Notes: generated by a model from the letters alone, not told the origin. Counted from the first letter of the stretch, positions 1 to 8,944 are shown. The stretch is DNA of 64,000 nucleotides from Sphingomonadales bacterium 32-65-25 (GCA_002280855.1 NCEU01000007.1:310001-374000); one strand, 5' to 3'. Numbers and translations: made by a program.

Positions 1-727
1 CTCCACCGGCGCGTTCGGGGCGGTGCCGTTGTTCTGGGGCACGATTTTCATCGGTGCCATCATCGCCATGGCGGTGGCGATACCGCTGGGCCTGATGTCG
101 GCCATCTATCTCACCCAATATGCCGATCCGCGCGTGCGCAAGTGGCTGAAACCGATCCTTGAACTGCTCGCCGGGGTGCCGACGGTGGTTTATGGCTTCT
201 TTGCCGCGCTCACCATCGCGCCGCTGGTGCGCAGCTTTGCCGTGGCGCTGGGGATGACCAATGCATCATCGGACAGTGCGCTGGCCGCCGGCCTGGTGAT
301 GGGGGTGATGATCATCCCGTTCGTGTCCTCGATGGCCGATGATGCGTTGGCCGCCGTGCCGCGGGCGATGCGCGATGGTAGCCTCGCCATGGGCGCCACC
401 CCATCGGAAACCGTGAAGAAGGTGCTGGTGCCTGCCGCGCTGCCCGGCATCATGGGCGGCGTGCTGCTGGCCGTGAGCCGCGCCATTGGCGAGACGATGA
501 TCGTGGTGATGGCTGCGGGCTTGGCTGCCAATCTCACCGCCAATCCCTTCAGCAGCGTCACCACTGTCACCACCCAGATCGTCGCGCTGCTGACGGGTGA
601 CCAGGAGTTTGACAGTGCCAAGACGCTTTCGGCCTTTGCGCTGGGGCTGGTGCTGTTCGTGATGACGCTGATCCTCAACATCTATGCGCTTGCCGTGGTG
701 AAGCGCTATCGCGAGGCTTACGAGTGA
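1..727 (+). CDS. pstC: Phosphate ABC transporter permease PstC (5' end outside window)
   Basis: C-terminal part (about 240 residues, reading frame from base 2) of an inner-membrane permease of the high-affinity phosphate importer. The visible part has several membrane spans and the cytoplasmic EAA-type loop typical of binding-protein-dependent permeases (AIGETMIVVMAAG region near 480-530). The start lies left of the window, so length and N-terminus cannot be judged. It runs directly into pstA with overlapping stop and start, followed by pstB, phoU and phoB, which fixes the identity as PstC rather than another ABC permease. pstS and phoR are not visible and may lie upstream. Confidence 0.93.
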   Translation, partial: STGAFGAVPLFWGTIFIGAIIAMAVAIPLGLMSAIYLTQYADPRVRKWLKPILELLAGVPTVVYGFFAALTIAPLVRSFAVALGMTNASSDSALAAGLVMGVMIIPFVSSMADDALAAVPRAMRDGSLAMGATPSETVKKVLVPAALPGIMGGVLLAVSRAIGETMIVVMAAGLAANLTANPFSSVTTVTTQIVALLTGDQEFDSAKTLSAFALGLVLFVMTLILNIYALAVVKRYREAYE

Positions 728-2037
728 TGGCGACTCTTGCCGCTCCCGCTGGGCCCATCGCCGAGCGCCAGCCCACCGACTGGGCGACGCCAGCCATGCG
801 ATCGCGCATCGCCGCGCGCTACCGAGCGGAGCGCAATTTCCGCCGCCTGGGTGCCGCTGCGCTGGTGATCGCCGCCAGTTTCCTTGCCTTCCTGCTTTTC
901 ACCATCGTCCGCGACGGCTGGACCGGGTTCCAGCGCACCGAAACCCGCATCGAGGTGCAGTTTGATGCGGCCACGCTGGGTGTCGATCCGGCAGCCGTGG
1001 CTGGCCCGCAAGGGCAGGCGTTGCTGGCCCGTGCCGATTATCAGGCGCTGCTGCTCAAGGCCGCCGAACAATTGGGCCCGGCTGATGACACGCTGTCGGA
1101 TGCGGCCTGGATGGATTTGCGCGAAGCGTTGATGGACGATCCCACCCTGCTGGGCAAGCGCGCCAGCCTGTGGGTGCCGGTGCGATCGTCGATCGATCTG
1201 CTGGCCAAGGGCAAATATGATCTGGCCGCGCCCGCCGAAAGCCGCGGCGTGACCGATCGTGAAGTCTCGGATTGGCGCTGGCTCGACGGCAAGGGCCTTC
1301 TGCGCACCGGCTTCAACACCACCTTCCTGTTTGGCGCCGACTCCACGGAGCCGGAACTGGCCGGCATCGGCGGCGCCGCGCTGGGCTCGTTGCTCACGCT
1401 GGCGGTCACCATCGCCATCGCCTTCCCGTTGGGGGTGTTTTCCGCGGTGTGGCTGGAAGAGTTCGCGCCCAAGGGCCGGTTGGCTGACATCATCGAGCTG
1501 TCGATCAACAACCTCGCCGCCGTGCCATCGATCATCTTTGGCTTGCTGGGCCTCGCTTTCTTCCTCAATTTTGCCGGTATGCCGCGATCGGCGCCGCTGG
1601 TCGGCGGCATCACGCTGGCGCTGATGATCATGCCGGTGATCGTGATCGCGTCGCGCGTTGCCATCAAGGCGGTGCCGCCGTCGATCCGCGATGCCGCGCT
1701 GGGCATCGGTGCCTCGCCCATCCAGGTGGTGTTCCACCATGTGCTGCCGTTGGCGCTGCCCGGCATCATGACCGGCACCATCATCGGCATCGCCCGCGCG
1801 CTGGGGGAAACCGCGCCACTGCTGCTGATCGGCATGCGCGCCTTTGTCACCGATGTGCCGCAGGGCTTCACCGCGCCGGCTACCGTGCTGCCGATGCAGG
1901 TGTTCCTGTGGTCCGATGATGTGCAGCGCGGCTTTGTCGAGAAAACCTCGGCGGCCATCATGGTGCTGATGCTGGTGCTGATCGCCATGAACAGCCTGGC
2001 CATCTATCTTCGCAACCGTTTCGAGAGGCGCTGGTGA
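727..2037 (+). CDS. pstA: Phosphate ABC transporter permease PstA, long form
   Basis: Second permease of the PstSCAB phosphate importer, 436 aa. One N-terminal membrane segment (about residues 40-60) is followed by roughly 150 residues of soluble, probably periplasmic sequence, then the usual five-span permease core with the EAA loop (around [12 protein letters not shown]). Ordinary PstA is near 290 aa; the extra N-terminal domain matches the long PstA form of alphaproteobacteria (DUF3333 type, from memory). ATG at 727 overlaps the last base of the pstC stop; an in-frame GTG at 724 is the alternative start. Translationally coupled with pstC and pstB. Confidence 0.92.
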   Translation: MATLAAPAGPIAERQPTDWATPAMRSRIAARYRAERNFRRLGAAALVIAASFLAFLLFTIVRDGWTGFQRTETRIEVQFDAATLGVDPAAVAGPQGQALLARADYQALLLKAAEQLGPADDTLSDAAWMDLREALMDDPTLLGKRASLWVPVRSSIDLLAKGKYDLAAPAESRGVTDREVSDWRWLDGKGLLRTGFNTTFLFGADSTEPELAGIGGAALGSLLTLAVTIAIAFPLGVFSAVWLEEFAPKGRLADIIELSINNLAAVPSIIFGLLGLAFFLNFAGMPRSAPLVGGITLALMIMPVIVIASRVAIKAVPPSIRDAALGIGASPIQVVFHHVLPLALPGIMTGTIIGIARALGETAPLLLIGMRAFVTDVPQGFTAPATVLPMQVFLWSDDVQRGFVEKTSAAIMVLMLVLIAMNSLAIYLRNRFERRW

Positions 2038-2822
2038 ACCAGAACCCTGCCATTGGGCATAACACCGTCCCCAAGATGACGGCGCGTGATGTCAACGTCT
2101 TCTATGGCCAGAAACAGGCCATCAAGAATGTGTCCATCGACGTGTCTGCCGAACATGTGACGGCGTTCATCGGGCCTTCGGGTTGCGGCAAGTCCACCTT
2201 CCTGCGCTGCCTCAACCGCATGAACGACACGGTGGACGGCGCCCGCGTGGAAGGCCGCATCGAGCTGGATGGCCAGGATGTCTATGCCAGCGGCATGGAC
2301 GTGGTGCAGCTGCGTGCCCGCGTCGGCATGGTGTTCCAGAAGCCCAACCCGTTCCCCAAGTCGATCTATGAAAACGTCGCCTATGGCCCGCGCCTGCATG
2401 GCCTGGCGCGATCCAAGACCGACATGGACGAGATCGTGGAAAGCGCCCTCAAGCGCGCCGGCCTGTGGGACGAAGCCAAGGATCGGCTGAACGAAAGCGG
2501 CACCGCCATGTCGGGCGGTCAGCAGCAGCGGCTGTGCATCGCGCGCGCCATCGCGGTTGATCCCGAAGTCATCCTGATGGACGAGCCCTGTTCGGCGCTC
2601 GATCCGATCGCCACGGCGCGTATCGAGGAACTGATCGACGAACTGCGCGGCCGCTATGCCATCGTCATCGTCACCCACAATATGCAGCAGGCCGCCCGCG
2701 TTTCGCAGAAGACGGCTTTTTTCCATCTTGGCACGCTGGTGGAGTATGATGACACATCATCGATCTTCACCAACCCGAAAGCGACCCGCACCAAGGACTA
2801 TATCACCGGCCGTTACGGCTGA
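2034..2822 (+). CDS. pstB: Phosphate ABC transporter ATP-binding protein PstB
   Basis: ATPase subunit of the phosphate importer, 262 aa. It has a Walker A motif GPSGCGKST (about residues 48-56), the ABC signature [16 protein letters not shown], Walker [14 protein letters not shown] and the H-loop VTHNMQQA. The GTG start overlaps the pstA stop by 4 bases, which supports coupling; an in-frame ATG at 2073 would remove the poorly conserved first 13 residues. Length is normal for PstB (about 260). Energises PstCA and takes part in PhoU/PhoR phosphate signalling. Confidence 0.97.
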   Translation: MNQNPAIGHNTVPKMTARDVNVFYGQKQAIKNVSIDVSAEHVTAFIGPSGCGKSTFLRCLNRMNDTVDGARVEGRIELDGQDVYASGMDVVQLRARVGMVFQKPNPFPKSIYENVAYGPRLHGLARSKTDMDEIVESALKRAGLWDEAKDRLNESGTAMSGGQQQRLCIARAIAVDPEVILMDEPCSALDPIATARIEELIDELRGRYAIVIVTHNMQQAARVSQKTAFFHLGTLVEYDDTSSIFTNPKATRTKDYITGRYG

Positions 2823-2859
2823 TCCGCCCCCGATCAGCCGCCCCTGAAAGGCAAGACCC

Positions 2860-3570
2860 ATGGCAGAATTCGCCGCCCACACTGTCAAGAGCTTCGACGA
2901 GGATATTGCCCAGTTGCGCGCGGTGATCACCCGCATGGGCGGCCTGTGCGAATCTCAGATCGCTGAAAGCGTGGACGCGCTGATGAGCCGCAATGCCGAA
3001 GCGGCGCAAACCATCATCGAGAATGACAAGCGCCTGGATGCGCTGGAAGCCGAAGCCGAGGCGCTGGCCGTGCGCATCATCGCCCTGCGCGCCCCGCTGG
3101 CCGATGATCTGCGCGAGATCGTGGCGGCGTTGAAGATCGCCGGCGTGCTGGAACGGATCGGCGATTATGCCAAGAATATCGCCAAGCGTTCTGCCGTGGT
3201 GGCCCAGTCACAGCCGGTGGCCCCGGCGGTGATCATCCCGGAAATGGCCCGCGTGGTGGTGGAAATCATCCGCGACACGCTCGATGCCTTCGTTGATCGT
3301 GATCCGGTGAAGGCAGTGGCGCTTCTGCAGCGGGATCAGCAGGTGGACGAATATTACAACTCGCTGTTCCGCGCGCTCCTCACCTTCATGATGGAAAATC
3401 CGCACTACATCACGCCGTCCACCCATCTGCTGTTCGTCGCCAAGAATCTGGAGCGGATCGGCGATCACGCCACCTCGGTGGCCGAGATGGTTTATTACTC
3501 CGTCACCGGTCAGCGTCCGGCCGAGCGGCCGAAGAATGATTTCACGTCAACCGTTTACAGCCCCGAATAA
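2860..3570 (+). CDS. phoU: Phosphate signalling protein PhoU
   Basis: Cytoplasmic negative regulator of the Pho regulon, 236 aa. All-helical, built of two repeated three-helix halves; each half holds the LERIGDYAKNIAK / LERIGDHATSVAE motif (about residues 95-107 and 200-212) that forms the metal-binding E/DxxxD sites of PhoU. An AAAGG ribosome site precedes the ATG. It follows pstB by 37 bases and precedes phoB by 33, so it is probably part of one pst-phoU-phoB transcript. Known PhoU proteins link PstB state to the PhoR sensor. Confidence 0.96.
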   Translation: MAEFAAHTVKSFDEDIAQLRAVITRMGGLCESQIAESVDALMSRNAEAAQTIIENDKRLDALEAEAEALAVRIIALRAPLADDLREIVAALKIAGVLERIGDYAKNIAKRSAVVAQSQPVAPAVIIPEMARVVVEIIRDTLDAFVDRDPVKAVALLQRDQQVDEYYNSLFRALLTFMMENPHYITPSTHLLFVAKNLERIGDHATSVAEMVYYSVTGQRPAERPKNDFTSTVYSPE

Positions 3571-3603
3571 CCCCCCCCAAAGTTTCCACCAGGAGATCGC
3601 CCC

Positions 3604-4326
3604 ATGCGCGCCAAGATCCTGCTTGTTGAAGATGACGCCAGCCTCGTCGAGTTGGTGACCTACAACCTTGAAAAGGAAGGCTTTGACGTGGTCCGCACCG
3701 GAGACGGTGAGGAAGCGTTGACCCTTGCCGAAGAGGAAAAACCCGATCTGGTCATCCTCGACTGGATGATCGCCAATCTTTCGGGCATCGAAGTCTGCCG
3801 CCGCCTGCGCCGCGCGCCGGCCACCGCCAATCTGCCCATCGTCATGCTTACCGCGCGCGGTGACGAGGCGGACCGCATCCGCGGCCTCGAAACCGGTGCG
3901 GACGATTACATGACCAAGCCGTTTTCCCCGCGCGAGCTCGTTGCGCGTATCCGCGCGGTGCTGCGCCGTCTGCGCCCGGCCCTGCAAGGCGGCGCGCTGG
4001 AATTTGCCGGCATCACCATGGACACGACTGCGCACAGGGTGACCCGCGACGGCCGCACCGTGCAGCTCGGCCCCACGGAATTCCGCCTGCTGCGCCATTT
4101 CCTCGAACATCCCGGCCGTGTGTTCAGCCGTGAACAATTGCTCGATGCCGTGTGGGGCCGCGATGTCTATGTGGAACAGCGCACGGTTGATGTGCACATC
4201 CGCCGCCTGCGCAAGGCCGTGAACGCCGGCCCGGGCGGCGAGGAACTGGCCGATCTGATCCGTACCGTGCGCTCGGCTGGCTATTCGCTGGACGCAACGC
4301 CAGTGTCGGCGCAAGTGGCCGCCTGA
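3604..4326 (+). CDS. phoB: Phosphate regulon response regulator PhoB
   Basis: OmpR-family response regulator, 240 aa. The receiver domain has the acidic pair E9/D10, phospho-acceptor D53 in LVILDWMI and the switch lysine in MTKPFSP. The C-terminal winged-helix domain (about residues 130-235) carries the characteristic GPTEFRLLRHFLEHPGRVFSREQLL-type helix region and RTVDVHIRRLRK recognition helix. GGAG lies 9 bases before the ATG. Its position at the end of the pst operon identifies it as PhoB. No partner phoR is seen downstream, so it may sit upstream of the window. Confidence 0.95.
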   Translation: MRAKILLVEDDASLVELVTYNLEKEGFDVVRTGDGEEALTLAEEEKPDLVILDWMIANLSGIEVCRRLRRAPATANLPIVMLTARGDEADRIRGLETGADDYMTKPFSPRELVARIRAVLRRLRPALQGGALEFAGITMDTTAHRVTRDGRTVQLGPTEFRLLRHFLEHPGRVFSREQLLDAVWGRDVYVEQRTVDVHIRRLRKAVNAGPGGEELADLIRTVRSAGYSLDATPVSAQVAA

Positions 4327-4448
4327 TCGACCCGTTCTGGCGCTTTGCCTCCGTACCGTAGTGGCGGAATCGCTTTGCAGCACCGGCCTGCTTGGTTAAA
4401 CGGCCCTTCTGCGAACATGATTCCAACAATTCAAGGGTACAGCATCTC

Positions 4449-5345
4449 ATGACCATCAGCTTTGAAGGGCGTGTTGCCATTGTTACCGGCGCTGGCGGCG
4501 GCCTGGGCCGGGCCTATGCGCTTGATCTGGCGCGGCGTGGCGCCAAGGTGGTCATCAATGATCTCGGCGGCGCTCGCGATGGTTCGGGCGCGTCGCTCTC
4601 GGCGGCGCAGGCCGTCGTGGACGAAATCACCGCGTTCGGCGGCGAAGCCATGGCCAATGGCGCTAGCGTCACCGATATGGCGGCTGTGGAAAAGATGGTC
4701 GCCAACGTCAAGGAACGTTGGGGCCGCATCGATATCCTGATCAACAATGCCGGCATCCTGCGCGACAAGACATTCGTGAAGATGACGCTGGACGATTTCC
4801 GCACGGTGATGGACGTTCACCTTATCGGCAGTGTCAACTGCACGAAGGCTGCGTGGGAATTGATGCGCGAGCAGGGCTATGGCCGCATCTTGATGACGAC
4901 GTCATCCACCGGGCTGTACGGCAATTTTGGCCAGGCCAATTATGGCGCGGCCAAGCTGGCGCTGGTGGGCCTGATGAAGACGTTGGCGCTGGAAGGCGCC
5001 AAGTACAACGTGCATGTGAACACCATCGCGCCGCTGGCAGCGACCCGCATGACCGAGGATCTGATGCCGCCGGCCATGCTGGAAAAGCTGGGCCCGGAAA
5101 CCGTGGTGCCGGCGTCGGTCTATCTGGTGTCGGAAGAAGCGCCGACCAACGTGATCCTCAACGCTGGCGGCGGCGGCATCGAGCGCGCTTACGTGACGCT
5201 CACCCGCGGCATCCATCTGGGTGCGGATGAACTGACCGCCGAAAACGTGGCGGCGCGCTTTGCCGAGATCAGCGATCGTACCGGCGAAGTGGCGCCAGAC
5301 AATGGCGGTGCGCAGGCGGCGATGGCGCTGGGCGGCGCGCGCTGA
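4449..5345 (+). CDS. SDR-family NAD(P)-dependent oxidoreductase (multifunctional-enzyme type 2-like)
   Basis: Short-chain dehydrogenase, 298 aa from ATG 4449 (MTISFEGRVAIVTG); 19 poorly conserved residues upstream were dropped although the frame is open. It has the nucleotide-binding motif TGAGGGLGRAYA near residue 12, NNAG near 98, catalytic Ser in TTSSTGLYG, and Tyr/Lys in YGAAK. The sequence style (NNAGILRDKTFVKMTLDDF) resembles the 3-hydroxyacyl-CoA dehydrogenase domain of 17-beta-HSD type 4 multifunctional enzymes, so a fatty-acid or steroid acyl-CoA substrate is an inference. The next gene starts 7 bases after its stop. Confidence 0.85.
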   Translation: MTISFEGRVAIVTGAGGGLGRAYALDLARRGAKVVINDLGGARDGSGASLSAAQAVVDEITAFGGEAMANGASVTDMAAVEKMVANVKERWGRIDILINNAGILRDKTFVKMTLDDFRTVMDVHLIGSVNCTKAAWELMREQGYGRILMTTSSTGLYGNFGQANYGAAKLALVGLMKTLALEGAKYNVHVNTIAPLAATRMTEDLMPPAMLEKLGPETVVPASVYLVSEEAPTNVILNAGGGGIERAYVTLTRGIHLGADELTAENVAARFAEISDRTGEVAPDNGGAQAAMALGGAR

Positions 5346-5352
5346 CCATCCG

Positions 5353-6420
5353 GTGATCGAGGAGCGCGATCTGGACGCCGCTGTGGCGGCCGGTGTGATC
5401 GATGCGCCCACCCGCGAACGGTTGGTGATCTTCACGCGCGATTTGCGCCGCGGTACCGCGGGCGGTGACGAGGAATCGTTCCGCCTGCTCACCGGCTTCA
5501 ACGATATCTTCGTGGCCATCGCCGTTGGCATGCTGCTGTTGGCCATCGGCGCGATCGCCCTGCAAGTGTCTGAACTGGCATCGGCTGTGGCTGTGGCCGT
5601 GACCAGCTGGGGCCTGGCGGAATATTTCACCCGCCAGCGCCGCATGGCATTGCCCAGCGTGTTGCTGCTGCTCAGCTATTCCGTCGCCGCCTTCATGACG
5701 GTTCTCGCGATCTTTGGCGGGCTGGCCGAGCTGCGTCTTGGCGCCACCAATGGCAATATCCTGCAAGCCAGCGCCATGTTGACCGCGGCCGGCGTGCTGA
5801 CAGTCGCCGCGGCTGCCGCGCACTGGTGGCGGTTTCGCGTGCCTATCACTGTAGCGGCTGGCGCCGGCGCCTTGAGCCTGACGGTCATCAGCCTGACCGG
5901 TGGCATCATCGGCCCGGCCTTTGCCGTTGTCGGTACCAATATTCTGACGCTTTTGGTGCTGATCTGCGGCGTTGGCGTCTTCACGCTGGCAATGTGGTAC
6001 GACAGCCGCGACCCCGCGCGCATCACGCGCCGTTCCGATATTGCCTTCTGGCTGCATCTGCTGGCGGCGCCCATGCTGGTGCACCCGCTGTTCACTGGCA
6101 CCGGGCTGAGCGCGTCGGGCGGCCAACCGGGAACAGCCATCCTCGTGGTCGTGGCCTTCGCCATTCTAACGCTGGTTGCGCTGGCCATTGATCGCCGGGC
6201 ATTGATCGTGTCGGCTATTGGCTATGCGATCTACGCCATCCAGACGTTGGTAGGGCAGGGCAGTGATTTGTCGATCGGCAGCAACGTCGGTCTCCTGCTG
6301 GTAGGCTTGATGCTGGTTTTGCTCTCGGCCGGTTGGCGGCGGGCGCGGGCGCTGCTGGTGCCGCGGCTGCCGGTGGGCCTGCGGGCAAATCTGCCCACCA
6401 TCGCCCAGGCTAACCGCTAA
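5353..6420 (+). CDS. Polytopic membrane protein of unknown function
   Basis: 355 aa if it starts at GTG 5353, 7 bases after the SDR stop; an upstream in-frame ATG at 5260 would overlap the SDR gene by 86 bases and add an Arg-rich tail, so it is less likely. The first 60 residues are soluble (LDAAVAAGVIDAPTRERLV), followed by about ten hydrophobic segments with few charges. The layout recalls DUF2157-type proteins but this is not firm. No catalytic motif seen. Probably cotranscribed with the SDR gene; the stop overlaps the stop of the opposite-strand DUF2794 gene. Confidence 0.7.
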   Translation: MIEERDLDAAVAAGVIDAPTRERLVIFTRDLRRGTAGGDEESFRLLTGFNDIFVAIAVGMLLLAIGAIALQVSELASAVAVAVTSWGLAEYFTRQRRMALPSVLLLLSYSVAAFMTVLAIFGGLAELRLGATNGNILQASAMLTAAGVLTVAAAAAHWWRFRVPITVAAGAGALSLTVISLTGGIIGPAFAVVGTNILTLLVLICGVGVFTLAMWYDSRDPARITRRSDIAFWLHLLAAPMLVHPLFTGTGLSASGGQPGTAILVVVAFAILTLVALAIDRRALIVSAIGYAIYAIQTLVGQGSDLSIGSNVGLLLVGLMLVLLSAGWRRARALLVPRLPVGLRANLPTIAQANR

Positions 6421-6758
6421 CCCTCCACTGCCTTCAGCAACCGCCGTTCCATCACGGCCAGCACGCCGGCCAGTTCATGGCCGCGTTTCAGCACCACGCC
6501 GCCTTCGCCGTACAGCACCCATTCGCCCTGGCGCTGGCGCAACGAGGGGTCTTTCACCAGCCGCACTTCGGGATTTTCTGCAGAGCGGCGGAAGGCGGAG
6601 AAGCTCGCCACTTTCGTCCCCAGTTCCAGCGCATAATCGCGCCACAGGCCGGCGGCGACCATGCGGCCATACAGCGACATGATCCGGTCAAGCTCGATAC
6701 GGGTGAAAGCGACCTGGCGAACGGCTGCGGTCGGGGTCAGCGGGATGACAATGCTCAC
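6417..6758 (-). CDS. DUF2794 protein
   Basis: Small conserved protein, 113 aa from GTG 6758 (a TTG at 6764 is the alternative; there is no ATG). The family pattern is clear: FTRIELDRIMSLYGRMVAAG, WRDYAL, FSAFRRSAE, LRQRQGEWVLYG and LKRGHELAGVL. Members are short single-domain proteins found almost only in alphaproteobacteria; their function is not known to me. It lies tail to tail with the membrane-protein gene (the stops overlap) and immediately downstream of cysE on the same strand (25 bases). Confidence 0.8.
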   Translation of the reverse strand: MSIVIPLTPTAAVRQVAFTRIELDRIMSLYGRMVAAGLWRDYALELGTKVASFSAFRRSAENPEVRLVKDPSLRQRQGEWVLYGEGGVVLKRGHELAGVLAVMERRLLKAVEG

Positions 6759-6789
6759 GCCCAATGTTTGGCGCGGCGCTATGGAGAGG

Positions 6790-7458
6790 TCAACCGGCCT
6801 TGCGCGTGTCTTCGCGGGTCAATTCGTCCAGGCGGCCTTTCAGCACCTCGATCTCGCAGCGCAGCAGTTCCAGCTTTTGCGTTTCCGGATCGAATTTCTG
6901 CGCGCATGGCGTGCCATAGGGCAGGAACGGCTTCACATAGTCCTCGGCCGCCATCACCACCGGCTTGGCCGGTATGCCGACCATGGTGGCGCCTTCCGGC
7001 ACATCGCGTGTTACCACCGCGTTGGCGCCGATGCGGGCCTTGGCGCCGACGGTGATCGGGCCGAGCACTTGCGCGCCGGAACCGACAATGGCGCCATCCA
7101 GGATGGTGGGGTGGCGCTTGCCGCCGGTGCCGCCAGCCGGATCGGTGCCGCCCAGCGTCACACATTGATAGATGGTCACCTCGTCACCGATTTCCGCCGT
7201 TTCGCCGATCACCACGAAGCCGTGATCGATGAAGAAATTGCGGCCGATACGGGCACCGGGGTGGATGTCGATGGCGGTGAGGAAGCGGCTGAAATGATTG
7301 ACAAGCCGCGCCGCAAAAAAGAAGCGCCCGCGGAACAGCATGTGCGCAATGCGGTGCAGGCCCAGCGCCCAGACGCCGGGATAGGTAAGGATTTCCCAGC
7401 GTGAACGCGGCGCCGGATCGCGTTGTTTCACCGAGTCGAGGTAGGTGATCAAACCCAT
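6790..7458 (-). CDS. cysE: Serine O-acetyltransferase
   Basis: Makes O-acetyl-L-serine from serine and acetyl-CoA, the first step of cysteine synthesis. 222 aa, the short EpsC/SAT form. The N-terminal helical part (1-65) is followed by a left-handed beta-helix of hexapeptide repeats (about 66-170: [55 protein letters not shown]), with the catalytic His in DHG and the GGT-KRHP loop. The last 35 residues look coiled-coil ([19 protein letters not shown]). ATG 7458 is well placed. Lies upstream of DUF2794 on the same strand. Confidence 0.93.
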   Translation of the reverse strand: MGLITYLDSVKQRDPAPRSRWEILTYPGVWALGLHRIAHMLFRGRFFFAARLVNHFSRFLTAIDIHPGARIGRNFFIDHGFVVIGETAEIGDEVTIYQCVTLGGTDPAGGTGGKRHPTILDGAIVGSGAQVLGPITVGAKARIGANAVVTRDVPEGATMVGIPAKPVVMAAEDYVKPFLPYGTPCAQKFDPETQKLELLRCEIEVLKGRLDELTREDTRKAG

Positions 7459-7519
7459 GGCGTGTCTCCGGCTGGCCAGAATACGGCCTCCGATTTGAGT
7501 GTCACTTAAGCCATTTCAA

Positions 7520-7559
7520 ACAAAAAGGCCAGCCACCCCGATTGGGATGACTGACCTTT
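7520..7559 (-). terminator. Rho-independent terminator after ahpD
   Basis: Read on the minus strand, arms at 7559-7544 and 7539-7524 form a 16-bp stem with three G-U pairs and a 4-base loop, followed by TTTTTG. It lies 20 bases past the ahpD stop codon, so it closes the ahpC-ahpD unit. Confidence 0.85.
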
Positions 7560-7579
7560 CATGTTGCACACTCTGCTTG

Positions 7580-8098
7580 TCAGAGCGCCTGAAGCGTCCG
7601 CGCCACGGCATGCACCACGGCGGCGATGCGCACCGCGGCCTGGATCTTGTCGGCACCCACGCCGTGCTGGGCCAGCACCTTGTCGTGCGCGTCGATGCAC
7701 ATGCCGCAGCCGTTCACGGCCGAAACCGCCAGGCTGAACAGCTCGAAATCGGCCTTTTCGATGCCGGGCGTGCCGATCACGTTCATGCGCAGCTTGGCGG
7801 GCATCGTCTTGTAGTCCGGCCGCGACGCCATGTAGGTGAAGCGATAATAGATGTTGTTCATCGCCATGATGCTGGCGGCGGCCTTGGCGGCGTTCATCGC
7901 TTCGGGGCTGAGCTTGGTGGCGGCTTCGGCTTCGGCCGCATCGATGAGCGGCTTGTGCGCGCAGGCATGGGCCACCGCGACGATCGTACCCCACTTCTGC
8001 TGATCGCTGAGCAGCTGCTCGGTCAGCAGGCTGGAGACGTTGAGGCGCAGATCCTTGGCGTAATCCGGCAGGGTCTTGGCGAGTTCGGAAAAGATCAT
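7580..8098 (-). CDS. ahpD: Alkyl hydroperoxide reductase AhpD
   Basis: Carboxymuconolactone-decarboxylase-fold thiol protein, 172 aa, that in mycobacteria re-reduces AhpC. The active-site pair is Cys131-Gly-Met-Cys134 in NGCGMCIDAHDKVL, with the proton-relay His138 and Glu119 (DFEL) also present, as in Mycobacterium AhpD. A second Cys46 lies in AHACAH. Located 175 bases downstream of ahpC on the same strand, separated by an inverted pair of REP-like repeats, and followed by a strong terminator. Acts with AhpC in peroxide reduction, likely under OxyR. Confidence 0.92.
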   Translation of the reverse strand: MIFSELAKTLPDYAKDLRLNVSSLLTEQLLSDQQKWGTIVAVAHACAHKPLIDAAEAEAATKLSPEAMNAAKAAASIMAMNNIYYRFTYMASRPDYKTMPAKLRMNVIGTPGIEKADFELFSLAVSAVNGCGMCIDAHDKVLAQHGVGADKIQAAVRIAAVVHAVARTLQAL

Positions 8099-8111
8099 GG
8101 GTCAACCTTTC

Positions 8112-8169
8112 CCCTCTCCCCTTGCGGGAGAGGGCGAGAGACGCGCGAAGCGCGGCCCGGGGTGAGGGG
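8112..8169. repeat. REP-like palindromic element, copy A
   Basis: Begins with a GC-rich palindrome CCCTCTCCCC-t-GCGGGAGAGGG, continues with a small palindromic middle (GCGCGAAGCGC) and ends with GGGGTGAGGGG. The same three-part layout recurs inverted at 8211-8267. Elements of this look are dispersed in many proteobacterial genomes. Confidence 0.75.
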
Positions 8170-8210
8170 TAGGGAAGGGTGGTTTGAGTGGAGGAGGGGG
8201 CGCTCGCGGC

Positions 8211-8267
8211 ACCCCCTCACCCCGCTCGGCTGCGCCGAGTCGACCCTCTCCCGCGAGGGGAGAGGGG
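8211..8267. repeat. REP-like palindromic element, copy B (inverted)
   Basis: Reverse complement of the copy A layout: CCCTCTCCCC-t-CGCGGGAGAGGG-type palindrome, a different palindromic middle (CTCGGCGCAGCCGAG) and GGGGTGAGGGGG. The ends match copy A almost exactly while the middle differs. In an ahpC-ahpD transcript the two copies would fold into one large hairpin. Confidence 0.75.
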
Positions 8268-8273
8268 CGTGGC

Positions 8274-8822
8274 TTACGCCGCCGGCTTCAACGTGTCCTG
8301 GCCTTCGGTCCAGTTGCACGGGCACAGCTCGTCGGTCTGCAGCGCATCGAGGATACGCAGCGTTTCGGCCGGGTTGCGGCCGACGTTCAGGCCGTTCACG
8401 GTGATGTGCTGGATCACGTTTTCCGGATCGATGATGAAGGTGGCGCGCAGCGGCACGCCGGCGCCAGCAACGATGATGCCCAGGGCATCGGCCAGCAGCT
8501 TGCTGTTGTCGGCCAGCCACGGGAAATCGCAGGCGGCCAGACGCTCGTCGCTCTTGCGCCAGGCGAAGTGCACGAAATCGGTGTCGGTCGAAGCGCCGAT
8601 CAGCACGGCGTCACGATCAGCAAAATCGCCCTTCAGATCGCCATAGCCGATGATTTCGGTCGGGCAAACGAAGGTGAAATCCTTCGGCCAGTAAAACAGG
8701 ATCTTCCACTTGCCAGGATAAGCCGTGGTGATGTCCAAAGATTCGCCGTTCGGCAGCGCGGCAACGCCCTGCTGCACGGGGAGATCGAAGGACGGAATTT
8801 TATCGCCAACAGTGAGAGCCAT
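8274..8822 (-). CDS. ahpC: Alkyl hydroperoxide reductase AhpC (peroxiredoxin)
   Basis: Peroxiredoxin, 182 aa from ATG 8822 (AAGGA site 8 bases upstream). The peroxidatic Cys53 lies in DFTFVCPTEI; near the C-terminus there are Cys167 and Cys169 in ELCPCNW. That three-cysteine pattern, the body sequence (GKWKILFYWPKDFTFVCPTE) and the ahpD neighbour match the Mycobacterium-type AhpC, which is reduced by AhpD rather than by AhpF. Divergent from oxyR, with a possible OxyR site and a possible EcfG-type promoter in the gap. Reduces hydrogen peroxide, organic peroxides and probably peroxynitrite. Confidence 0.95.
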   Translation of the reverse strand: MALTVGDKIPSFDLPVQQGVAALPNGESLDITTAYPGKWKILFYWPKDFTFVCPTEIIGYGDLKGDFADRDAVLIGASTDTDFVHFAWRKSDERLAACDFPWLADNSKLLADALGIIVAGAGVPLRATFIIDPENVIQHITVNGLNVGRNPAETLRILDALQTDELCPCNWTEGQDTLKPAA

Positions 8823-8857
8823 GAGATGAATCCTTGGTTTTGGGGGGTGTAAACGGG

Positions 8858-8882
8858 AACCAGCGAGCGCCAGCACGGTTCC
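8858..8882 (-). promoter_or_regulatory. Possible EcfG-type (general stress) promoter of ahpC
   Basis: On the minus strand GGAAC (8882-8878), 16 bases, then GGTT (8861-8858). Alphaproteobacterial EcfG promoters read GGAAC-N16/17-(C)GTT. A start about 8 bases further on would leave a leader of roughly 28 bases before ahpC. The two boxes also form an inverted repeat GGAACC/GGTTCC, so coincidence is possible. Confidence 0.3.
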
Positions 8883-8912
8883 ATTGGCCTTGCACGAGAT
8901 AGAAATCCAATC

Positions 8913-8930
8913 GATAATATCGCTATTATC
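8913..8930. promoter_or_regulatory. Candidate OxyR operator between ahpC and oxyR
   Basis: GATAAT-ATCGCT-ATTATC, an AT-rich 18-base near-palindrome in an otherwise GC-rich region, flanked by TCGAT-like extensions. It lies 15 bases before the oxyR ATG and about 90 bases before ahpC, where a LysR-type regulator would bind to control both. It does not fit the E. coli ATAG-N7-CTAT spacing exactly. Confidence 0.45.
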
Positions 8931-8944
8931 AATCGAGTTTGTCG

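Noticed and set aside
8899-8936. Canonical E. coli OxyR site ATAG-N7-CTAT repeats
   Set aside because: ATAG at 8899 is present but the following boxes do not fall on the required spacing; only the shorter dyad is reported.
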